Shown here: one piece after another, positions 56,996-64,000 of the stretch
Layout of the letters: every line of letters starts with the position of its first letter
How positions within the stretch are numbered: position 1 is the stretch's first letter
Assembly: GCF_041504345.1 (NCBI RefSeq)
Contig: NZ_CP167894.1
Location: forward strand, 1,674,001 to 1,738,000
Source: Vibrio sp. BS-M-Sm-2
GTDB lineage: Bacteria; Pseudomonadota; Gammaproteobacteria; Enterobacterales; Vibrionaceae
Direction of reading: 5' to 3'
Length of the DNA: 64,000 nucleotides
Notes under the pieces: model-generated
The model's database searches: none
What the model saw: only the letters and a program-made list of their open reading frames with translations
Told to the model about the DNA's origin: nothing
Made by a program: the position numbers and the translations under genes

Positions 56996-57041
56996 ATTTA
57001 ATCGTTTGCGCGGATTGTAAGGATTGAGATTAAAACTTCAA
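56996..57041 (-). promoter_or_regulatory. Promoter overlapped by a PurR-like operator
   Basis: On the minus strand TTGAAG (57036-57041) and TACAAT (57014-57019) are 16 bases apart. Immediately after the -10 is GCGCAAACGATTAAAT (56996-57011), which matches the PurR palindrome at 9 of 11 fixed positions. The operator would cover the start point and directly precede the riboswitch. Confidence 0.65.
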
Positions 57042-57338
57042 CAAATTTTGTCCAGATCACATAAAAAAGTACCGATGACCAGTCATTACATTTCTACAAA
57101 GATCCTCATGAAGATCATTCGCCAATAAATAACGATCAAGCCAGTTGTTCTCAATCATCTAAATATGCTACTCTTCGCCTCCATTTTTCTGACCTAATTT
57201 TCACCAGTTGCTTCTATTAGTTTTACTCGTTATCTCTTTATAGACGTAACCAACGGAACAACAATTAGAGTCAGTGCTATCTTTTATAGTGTAGGTCTAT
57301 TGCCTTCACTCAATCCAACCAACAGTGGAAATATACAG
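57042..57338. other. Upstream region of gmk
   Basis: Apart from the divergent permease promoter at its left edge, I see no gene or strong RNA structure here. The gmk promoter must lie in this stretch. The in-frame TTG at 57300 is not the likely start of gmk. Confidence 0.4.
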
Positions 57339-57962
57339 ATGGGCAAAGGTACTCTTTACATCGTATCTGCACCTAGTGGCGCAGGTAAGTCGAGCTTGAT
57401 CTCAGCAATGCTAGAAACCAATCCAACCTACGCAATGAAGGTATCTGTTTCACACACCACTCGCGGTATGCGCCCTGGTGAAGAGAATGGTGTTCACTAC
57501 CACTTTGTAGAAAAACATCACTTCGAAGATCTTATTGGTAAAGGTGAGTTCCTAGAGTACGCTGAAGTGTTCGGCAACTACTACGGCACTTCACGCGTTT
57601 GGATTGAAGAAAACCTAGACCGCGGTATCGATGTATTCCTAGATATCGACTGGCAAGGCGCTCGTCAGATCCGTGAACAAATGCCTCAAGCGAAGAGTGT
57701 ATTCATTCTTCCACCATCAAATGGTGAGCTAGAGCGTCGTTTGAATGTTCGCGGTCAAGATAGCGACGAAGTTATTGCGAAACGCATGAGCGAAGCAAAA
57801 TCAGAGATTTCTCACTATGCAGAATATGATTATGTGATCGTGAATGATGACTTTGATGCAGCCCTAATGGACTTCAGAGCTATCATTCGTGCGGAACGTT
57901 TAAAAGAAGATAAGCAAGCAGCGAAATACAGCGGCATGCTTACTGCTTTATTAGCGGAATAA
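57339..57962 (+). CDS. gmk: Guanylate kinase
   Basis: This 207-residue enzyme phosphorylates GMP to GDP with ATP. The P-loop is [18 protein letters not shown]-binding residues are in [21 protein letters not shown] and [16 protein letters not shown], and the lid is [19 protein letters not shown]. Choosing ATG 57339 gives the E. coli length; GGAA lies nine bases before it. It leads the gmk-rpoZ-spoT operon. Its product pool ties to the purine permease divergent from it. Confidence 0.97.
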   Translation: MGKGTLYIVSAPSGAGKSSLISAMLETNPTYAMKVSVSHTTRGMRPGEENGVHYHFVEKHHFEDLIGKGEFLEYAEVFGNYYGTSRVWIEENLDRGIDVFLDIDWQGARQIREQMPQAKSVFILPPSNGELERRLNVRGQDSDEVIAKRMSEAKSEISHYAEYDYVIVNDDFDAALMDFRAIIRAERLKEDKQAAKYSGMLTALLAE

Positions 57963-58081
57963 TCTAGATCCCCTAGATTTTCCATTGAGATAAGTATACG
58001 GTGATCTAGAAAGTCTCTAGTTAAACTTGTATACTTTCTCGTCATCAAAAATTTATTAGTTAATTACTATTTGGAGTCCTC

Positions 58082-58354
58082 ATGGCACGCGTAACTGTTC
58101 AAGACGCTGTTGAAAAAGTTGGCAACCGTTTCGACCTAGTTCTTATTGCGGCTCGCCGCGCACGTCAAATGCAAACTGGCGGTAAAGATTCACTAGTGCC
58201 TGAAGAAAACGATAAACCAACGGTTATCGCTCTTCGCGAAATCGAAGAAGGTCTTATCACTAAAGACGTACTAGATGCTCGTGAGCGTCAAGAGCAACAA
58301 GAGCAAGAAGCGGCTGAACTTGCAGCAGTAAGCAGCATCGCTCACACTCGTTAA
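58082..58354 (+). CDS. rpoZ: RNA polymerase omega subunit
   Basis: This 90-residue protein begins [20 protein letters not shown] and has [20 protein letters not shown] and [11 protein letters not shown], typical of omega. It aids polymerase assembly and forms part of the ppGpp site, fitting its place directly before spoT. TTGGAG precedes the ATG. Confidence 0.97.
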   Translation: MARVTVQDAVEKVGNRFDLVLIAARRARQMQTGGKDSLVPEENDKPTVIALREIEEGLITKDVLDARERQEQQEQEAAELAAVSSIAHTR

Positions 58355-58393
58355 AAGCGTCATTCGAACTAATTAACCTTCCGGGCCTTTAAT

Positions 58394-60520
58394 TTGTATC
58401 TATTCGATAGCCTCAAAGACGTTGCCCAAGAATACCTAACAGAGCCTCAAATTGAGGCTCTGCGTCAATCTTATGTGGTAGCGAGAAACGCCCATGAAGG
58501 GCAAACCCGTTCAACGGGTGAACCATACATAATCCACCCTGTTGCTGTTTCAAGAATCCTGGCAGAAATGCGTCTGGATATCGAAACCCTGCAAGCAGCC
58601 CTACTCCACGATGTAATTGAAGATACTGAAGTTACAAAAGAGGAGCTAGAAGCTCAATTTGGCAATACTGTTGCTGAACTGGTTGATGGTGTATCTAAGC
58701 TGGATAAGCTTAAATTTCGTGATCGCAAAGAAGCGCAAGCAGAGAACTTCCGCAAGATGGTTCTCGCCATGGTGCAAGACATCCGCGTTATCTTGATCAA
58801 ATTAGCTGACCGTACTCACAACATGCGTACACTTGGGGCTCTTCGTCCTGATAAAAAGCGTCGTATTGCTCGTGAAACCCTCGAGATTTATTCTCCGCTA
58901 GCTCACCGTCTTGGTATTCATAACATCAAGACCGAACTAGAAGAGCTGGGATTTGAAGCCCTTTATCCTAACCGTTATCGCGTACTTAAAAACGTAGTGA
59001 AAGCTGCGCGTGGTAACCGTAAGGAGATGATCCAACGTATCCATAGCGAAATTGAAGGCCGTCTCGAAGAAGTCGGTTTGCCTGCTCGCGTACTTGGTCG
59101 TGAAAAGAACCTGTTCTCCATCTATAACAAGATGAAAACTAAAGAGCAGCGCTTCCACACCATTATGGACATCTACGCTTTCCGCGTGGTGGTTGATACC
59201 CCAGATACTTGTTATCGCGCACTTGGTCAGGCTCACAGCCTATACAAGCCTCGCCCTGGCCGCATGAAAGATTACATTGCGGTACCAAAAGCCAACGGCT
59301 ACCAATCTCTGCATACGTCAATGATCGGCCCTCATGGGGTGCCAGTTGAGGTTCAGATCCGTACTGAAGATATGGATCAAATGGCAGACAAAGGTGTCGC
59401 GGCGCACTGGTCTTACAAAGGCAATGGTTCGCGTAGCAGTAATGGCACAACCGCACAGGTTAAAGCACAACGTTGGATGCAGAGCTTACTTGAGCTGCAA
59501 CAAAGCGCGGGTAACTCATTCGAGTTCATTGAAAACGTTAAGTCTGATCTGTTCCCAGATGAAATCTTTGTATTCACGCCGAAAGGTCGCATTGTCGAAC
59601 TTCCTGCGGGCGCAACAGCGGTCGATTTTGCTTACGCGGTACATACCGATGTCGGCAACATGTGTGTAGGTGCTCGTGTAGACATGAACCCTTACCCACT
59701 CAGCAAGTCGCTGAAGAATGGCCAAACGATTGAGATCATCAGTGCTCCGGGCGCGCGTCCGAATGCAGCATGGCTCAACTACGTGGTGACATCACGTGCG
59801 CGCACTAAGATCCGACAGGTTCTGAAAACCATGCGTCGTGAAGAATCGATTACTTTAGGTCGTCGTCTACTGAATCACGCACTTGGCGAACACTCGATTG
59901 GCGATATCGGCCAAGAGAACGTTGAACATGTTTTGTCTGATCTGCGTCTCGATAACATTGAAGACTTACTAGCATCGATTGGTCTTGGTGAGCTGATGAG
60001 TATCGTGATTGCTCGTCGCCTACTGGGTGATGCTGACGAACTCACTGAAGTGGAAAACAACAGCGATACACCAAGGAAGAAACTTCCTATCCGTGGTGCT
60101 GAAGGTCTACTGCTGACGTTCGCCAACTGTTGTCACCCGATTCCAGATGATCACATCATTGCCCATGTATCTCCAGGTCGTGGCCTTGTGGTTCACCGTG
60201 AAACGTGTCCAAACGTTCGTGGTTACCAGAAAGAACCAGACAAATACATGGCGGTTGAATGGTCTGATGATTACGACCAAGAGTTCACAGCTGAGCTTCA
60301 GGTTGATCTGCAGAATCACCAAGGTGCACTGGCTGAGCTAACTAATGTTATCTCGAAAACAGGCTCTAACATTCACGGTATTTCTACCGAAGAACGTGAC
60401 GGTCGCCTGTACACAGTGACTATCTTGCTGACCACTAAAGATCGTGTTCATCTTGCAAGCATTATGAAAAAGCTACGTGTGATGCCACACGCGCTGAAAG
60501 TAAGACGTCGTAAGAACTGA
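58394..60520 (+). CDS. spoT: Bifunctional (p)ppGpp synthetase/hydrolase SpoT
   Basis: This is a 708-residue Rel/Spo protein. The HD hydrolase domain (about 20-200) has YIIHPVAVSRILAEM and LLHDVIEDTEVTKEEL. The synthetase domain (about 230-350) has FRVVVDTPDTCYRALGQAHS and MKDYIAVPKANGYQSLHTSM. TGS (about 390-450), helical and zinc-finger regions with NCCHPIPDDHI follow, and then a C-terminal ACT domain (LQVDLQNHQGALAELTNVIS). It starts at TTG 58394, as E. coli spoT does, 39 bases after rpoZ. It balances ppGpp under fatty-acid, carbon and iron stress. Confidence 0.97.
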   Translation: MYLFDSLKDVAQEYLTEPQIEALRQSYVVARNAHEGQTRSTGEPYIIHPVAVSRILAEMRLDIETLQAALLHDVIEDTEVTKEELEAQFGNTVAELVDGVSKLDKLKFRDRKEAQAENFRKMVLAMVQDIRVILIKLADRTHNMRTLGALRPDKKRRIARETLEIYSPLAHRLGIHNIKTELEELGFEALYPNRYRVLKNVVKAARGNRKEMIQRIHSEIEGRLEEVGLPARVLGREKNLFSIYNKMKTKEQRFHTIMDIYAFRVVVDTPDTCYRALGQAHSLYKPRPGRMKDYIAVPKANGYQSLHTSMIGPHGVPVEVQIRTEDMDQMADKGVAAHWSYKGNGSRSSNGTTAQVKAQRWMQSLLELQQSAGNSFEFIENVKSDLFPDEIFVFTPKGRIVELPAGATAVDFAYAVHTDVGNMCVGARVDMNPYPLSKSLKNGQTIEIISAPGARPNAAWLNYVVTSRARTKIRQVLKTMRREESITLGRRLLNHALGEHSIGDIGQENVEHVLSDLRLDNIEDLLASIGLGELMSIVIARRLLGDADELTEVENNSDTPRKKLPIRGAEGLLLTFANCCHPIPDDHIIAHVSPGRGLVVHRETCPNVRGYQKEPDKYMAVEWSDDYDQEFTAELQVDLQNHQGALAELTNVISKTGSNIHGISTEERDGRLYTVTILLTTKDRVHLASIMKKLRVMPHALKVRRRKN

Positions 60521-60930
60521 TCCAAAAGCAGATGAGAGATACGAGTCTCGAGATGCGAAGAGCACAAGCTTTTCACTACTCAACTCTCCGTATTTCGAGT
60601 CTGCTTTAATTTTTTGTACCGCCCTGTTCTTTTCTTAGCTCGCTTACCCACATCCCGAATCCGCTCTTAATCTTTTCGTATCCCTTTCACTTGCATCTCT
60701 TATCTGCCCTTTATCTCTTCTCATCTCGTTTACTCTCATCCCGAATCTGCTCTTATCTCTTCGTATCCCGTTTACCCGTATCCCGAATCCGCTCTTAATC
60801 TTTTCGTACCCCTTTCACTTGCATCTCTTATCTGCCCTTTATCTCTTCTCATCTCGTTTACTCTCATCCCGCATCTGCCCTTAATCTTTTCGAATCTCGT
60901 TTACTCGCATCCCGTATCTGCTTCTAAGCT
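60521..60930. repeat. Intergenic repeat block 4 with a 128-bp tandem duplication
   Basis: The block is pyrimidine-rich on the plus strand and built of units such as TCTTTTCGTATCCC, TTTACTCGCATCCCG and AATCTGCTCTTAATC. The stretch 60653-60780 is repeated at 60781-60908 with few mismatches. A short inverted unit at the left edge (GATACGAGTCTCGAGATGCG) matches blocks 1-3. It fills the spoT-recG gap, where spoU (trmH) usually lies in enteric bacteria. Confidence 0.85.
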
Positions 60931-60997
60931 TTATCCTGTACAAAAATCCAGTAAAATGCTTGAATAGATCATCTCTCTTACGTTTATGAGCCTTGTT

Positions 60998-63076
60998 ATG
61001 TCACAGCTTTTATCTGCTATCCCTCTCAACTCTTTATCTGGAGTCGGCGCTAAAGTCGCAGAGAAACTGGAGAAGGTTGGGCTTAATAACGTACAAGACC
61101 TGCTATTTCATCTCCCTTTACGCTATGAAGATAGAACACGCATCTATCCGATCGTAAAACTGCACGCTGGCCTTTGGGCTGCGGTGCAAGGCAAGGTGAT
61201 GCATGTTGATACCATTTTCGGTAAACGTAAGATGCTCGCAGTAAAGATCAGTGATGGGAATGGCACCATTACCCTACGCTTTTTCAACTTCACTGCCGGA
61301 ATGAAGAATAACTTTGCCGAAGGCAAACAAGTACACGCCTACGGTGAAATCAAGCGCGGCAATATGGGGCTGGAGATCGTCCACCCTGACTACAAGTTCT
61401 TTGCCCCAAGGCAGCAGCCAGATGTTGAAGCGAACCTAACGCCGGTGTACCCAACCACTGAAGGGCTAAGACAAGTCACACTGCGTAACCTGACAGACCA
61501 AGCGTTAGAGCTTATCGACAAAGCAGCCGTCAATGAGTTGCTACCATCTGGTTTATACGATCACCAAATCACCCTAGCACAAGCGCTGCATACCATTCAC
61601 AGACCACCTCCGGGCATTGACCTAGAGCTGTTTGATGAAGGTAAACACCCTGCACAGCTGCGCCTAATTATGGAAGAGTTACTGGCTCAAAACCTGTCGA
61701 TGTTGTCGGTTCGTAGCAAAGGGCAACAAGACAAAGCGATGCCATTTCCCCCAGCGAACACCTTGAAAGGTAAGTTATTGGCTCAGCTGCCATTTTCTCC
61801 AACCAATGCTCAAGCACGAGTGACTAAAGAGATTGAAGCTGACTTAGAAAAACCACATCCAATGATGCGTTTAGTACAAGGGGATGTAGGTTCAGGTAAA
61901 ACCTTGGTTGCTGCACTGGCGGCGGTTCGCGCATTAGAACATGGTCAGCAAGTAGCACTGATGGCACCAACCGAGCTATTGGCTGAACAGCACGCGATCA
62001 ATTTCGCCAATTGGTTTGAAGCGATGGGCATTCAAGTCGGTTGGTTGGCAGGCAAACTCAAAGGTAAAGCTCGTGAGACTGAGCTAGCGCGAATTGCCAG
62101 CGGCGAAGCGCAAATGGTGGTCGGTACTCATGCCCTATTCCAAGAACACGTCGAGTTCAAAAACCTTGGCTTAGTGATCATTGATGAGCAACACCGATTT
62201 GGTGTCCATCAGCGATTAGAGCTGCGTGAAAAAGGCGCGAAACAAGGCTATTACCCTCACCAATTGGTGATGACGGCAACGCCAATCCCACGAACGCTCG
62301 CAATGACGGCCTATGCCGATCTCGAAACCTCAATTATTGATGAGCTGCCACCGGGGCGAACCCCGATTCAAACCGTAGCGATTCCTGATACCAAACGTGA
62401 TGACATTGTTGAGCGGGTGCGCAATGCGTGTCTCAATGAGGGCAAGCAAGCCTATTGGGTGTGTACGCTAATTGATGAGTCAGAAGTATTAGAAGCTCAA
62501 GCCGCGGCTGACACAGCAGAAGAGCTGCAACGAAAGCTGCCAGATGTGAAAATTGGCTTGGTGCATGGCCGAATGAAACCTGCCGAGAAGCAGGCAGTAA
62601 TGCAGGAATTCAAAGAGAACAAACTGCACCTATTGGTTGCGACAACCGTGATTGAAGTGGGTGTGGATGTACCAAATTCGAGCTTAATGATCATCGAGAA
62701 CCCAGAACGTCTTGGCCTAGCTCAACTTCACCAATTACGCGGTCGTGTTGGCCGTGGTTCAGTCGCAAGCCACTGTGTGCTGCTGTATCACTCTCCACTA
62801 TCAAAAACCGCTCAGAAGCGCTTAGGGGTACTGCGTGAAAGTAACGATGGCTTTGTGATTGCTCAGCGAGACCTAGAGATCCGTGGCCCAGGTGAGCTAC
62901 TTGGCACTAAACAGACCGGCTTGGCTGACTTTAAGATTGCCGACTTAATACGAGACCAACGTTTAATCCCTGAAGTACAGCGTATCGCCCGCCATATTCA
63001 CGATAGCTTCCCAGACAATGCTAAGGCGATCATCAATCGCTGGTTAGGCGAGCGCGATGTCTATTCTAAAGCGTAA
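60998..63076 (+). CDS. recG: ATP-dependent DNA helicase RecG
   Basis: This 692-residue branch-migrating helicase rescues stalled forks. It has an N-terminal wedge/OB domain (LSGVGAKVAEKLEKVGL; LPLRYEDRTRIYPI; LRFFNFTAGMK) and helicase motifs: I in VQGDVGSGKTLVAALAA, II as DEQHRFG, III in VMTATPIPRTLAMT, VI in HQLRGRVGRGSVAS, plus the RecG-typical NDGFVIAQRDLEIRGPGELLG. ATG 60998 matches the usual MSQLL start; the ATG at 60986 adds four residues. A terminator follows. Confidence 0.96.
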   Translation: MSQLLSAIPLNSLSGVGAKVAEKLEKVGLNNVQDLLFHLPLRYEDRTRIYPIVKLHAGLWAAVQGKVMHVDTIFGKRKMLAVKISDGNGTITLRFFNFTAGMKNNFAEGKQVHAYGEIKRGNMGLEIVHPDYKFFAPRQQPDVEANLTPVYPTTEGLRQVTLRNLTDQALELIDKAAVNELLPSGLYDHQITLAQALHTIHRPPPGIDLELFDEGKHPAQLRLIMEELLAQNLSMLSVRSKGQQDKAMPFPPANTLKGKLLAQLPFSPTNAQARVTKEIEADLEKPHPMMRLVQGDVGSGKTLVAALAAVRALEHGQQVALMAPTELLAEQHAINFANWFEAMGIQVGWLAGKLKGKARETELARIASGEAQMVVGTHALFQEHVEFKNLGLVIIDEQHRFGVHQRLELREKGAKQGYYPHQLVMTATPIPRTLAMTAYADLETSIIDELPPGRTPIQTVAIPDTKRDDIVERVRNACLNEGKQAYWVCTLIDESEVLEAQAAADTAEELQRKLPDVKIGLVHGRMKPAEKQAVMQEFKENKLHLLVATTVIEVGVDVPNSSLMIIENPERLGLAQLHQLRGRVGRGSVASHCVLLYHSPLSKTAQKRLGVLRESNDGFVIAQRDLEIRGPGELLGTKQTGLADFKIADLIRDQRLIPEVQRIARHIHDSFPDNAKAIINRWLGERDVYSKA

Positions 63077-63106
63077 TTAGCCATTATATTCCCGCTTAAA
63101 ACGTAG

Positions 63107-63132
63107 AAAGGCTTCCTCAAGGAAGCCTTTTT
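63107..63132. terminator. Bidirectional terminator between recG and envZ
   Basis: AAAGGCTTCC and GGAAGCCTTT form a perfect stem with loop TCAA, followed by T residues. It serves both convergent genes. Confidence 0.9.
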
Positions 63133-63150
63133 AGTGCGTATAGTACAAGC

Positions 63151-64000
63151 CTAAGGTTTCACAGGGAAACTGATCTGCGCTTTTAAGCCACCTTCACTGC
63201 GGTTATTGACCACTACCGCACCTTGATGCTGGCTAACAATACGTTTCACAATTGCCAAGCCCAAGCCCGTACCTTCGCTGCCACGAGCCGTGTCACCACG
63301 TGTGAAGGGTTCAAACAACTTACCGATCTGGTCTTGTGGAATACCCGGACCATTATCTTCTACCGTAACCCAAGCTAACTTGTTATCTGCCGTCATGCCG
63401 GTCGATACCTTGACCCAGCCATTACCATAGCGCAGCGCGTTCACCACCAAGTTACTCACTGCACGCTTCATTGCGATCGGGTTGCCCAACGCAGGTTTCA
63501 TGGTTTCTGGAATATCGGTTTCAATCTGGACCTCATAGCCACCTTCAGAGCTAGAGACTTCTCGCGCAATATCATCGACAAACACCGCTTGGAATGAGTC
63601 TCTGTCAACAGGCTTTAGGTAATCCATGAACTGACTGATGATCTCGTTACACTCTTCGGTATCACTGATGATGCCTTCCGCTAAGTAGCTGTCTTCTGGC
63701 GACATCATCTCGGTTGCTAAGCGAATACGCGTTAACGGAGTACGCAAATCATGACTGATTCCTGCCATCAACAAAGCGCGGTCTTCTTCCAATTCTTGTA
63801 TGCCTTTCGACATTTGATTGAAAGCTCGTGTTACTGAGCGAATTTCTTGCGCACCTTGCACTGGCAATGGCGGTGGAATATCGCCGCGCCCGACACCTTG
63901 CGCGGCTTTCTCTAGCGCTATCAACGGCCGGTTTTGTAAGCGGATAAACAACCAACCACCTACGACAATCAACAACGCCATGATCAGACTGTTACGAAAT
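63151..64000 (-). CDS. envZ: Osmosensor histidine kinase EnvZ, C-terminal part (gene runs off the window)
   Basis: The frame is open to base 64000 and begins within the second membrane helix ([19 protein letters not shown]). A HAMP domain follows ([20 protein letters not shown]), then the dimerisation/H-box [19 protein letters not shown] with the phospho-accepting His, the N box [10 protein letters not shown], the G1 box VEDNGPGIP, and [16 protein letters not shown]. The H-box and tail match EnvZ, the partner of OmpR in osmotic porin control. The sensor half and ompR lie beyond the window. Confidence 0.93.
   Translation of the reverse strand, partial: FRNSLIMALLIVVGGWLFIRLQNRPLIALEKAAQGVGRGDIPPPLPVQGAQEIRSVTRAFNQMSKGIQELEEDRALLMAGISHDLRTPLTRIRLATEMMSPEDSYLAEGIISDTEECNEIISQFMDYLKPVDRDSFQAVFVDDIAREVSSSEGGYEVQIETDIPETMKPALGNPIAMKRAVSNLVVNALRYGNGWVKVSTGMTADNKLAWVTVEDNGPGIPQDQIGKLFEPFTRGDTARGSEGTGLGLAIVKRIVSQHQGAVVVNNRSEGGLKAQISFPVKP

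Noticed and set aside
60653..60908. CRISPR-like array
   Set aside because: There are only two long near-identical 128-bp units with no alternating constant repeats and unique spacers.

Overview
The window is chromosomal DNA from a Vibrio, probably of the Splendidus clade. The genus call rests on the gene order (yibN-secB-gpsA-cysE-envC; waaA/kdkA/opsX-like/coaD; mutM-rpmG-rpmB-radC-coaBC-slmA; pyrE-rph-yicC; gmk-rpoZ-spoT-recG) and on the protein sequences. The clade is inferred from the repeat-rich intergenic regions and was not tested. No tRNA, rRNA, CRISPR or intact insertion sequence was seen.

Region 1 (1-17.3 kb, minus strand) is a Wzx/Wzy-type surface polysaccharide locus. Its left edge holds an outer-membrane beta-barrel gene and a partial lipoprotein gene. 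The operon reads leftward: nitroreductase, pyruvyl transferase, Wzx flippase, GT4, an asparagine-synthase-like amidotransferase, Wzy polymerase, GT4, a beta-propeller protein, GT2, a WbpV-like reductase, a phosphoglycosyl transferase, a WbpM-like dehydratase and Wzz. An RfaH-recruiting ops element lies about 400 nt upstream of its first gene.

Region 2 (18-29.2 kb) has core genes (yibN, secB, gpsA, cysE, envC, a TetR regulator, ugd, hldD, lpxM). It then has an AT-rich pair: an O-antigen ligase gene and a sialyltransferase-like gene. Degenerate intergenic repeats flank cysE and envC.

Region 3 (29.2-40.2 kb, minus strand) is a complete pseudaminic acid pathway (pseB, C, F, G, H, I) plus three LPS-type transferases. 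PseH is fused to an FkbH-like glyceryl-loading module, and the next gene fuses a VOC domain to an acyl carrier domain. Together they predict an ACP-dependent acylation, perhaps N-glyceroylation, of the sugar. This is the most novel system in the window.

Region 4 (40.2-64 kb) is housekeeping: inner-core LPS genes, coenzyme A synthesis, DNA repair, ribosomal proteins, division control, pyrimidine synthesis, cold shock, purine uptake, stringent response and envZ. It contains a guanine-type riboswitch beneath a PurR-like box, a 127-bp ERIC-like element between rph and pyrE, and a 128-bp tandem repeat before recG.

Four genes (a GT4 gene, wzy, waaL and the essential coaBC) are each broken by one missing base in an A run. 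Each break sits on a slippery heptamer, where a -1 shift would restore the protein. Assembly error is the simplest explanation; slippage is the interesting one.
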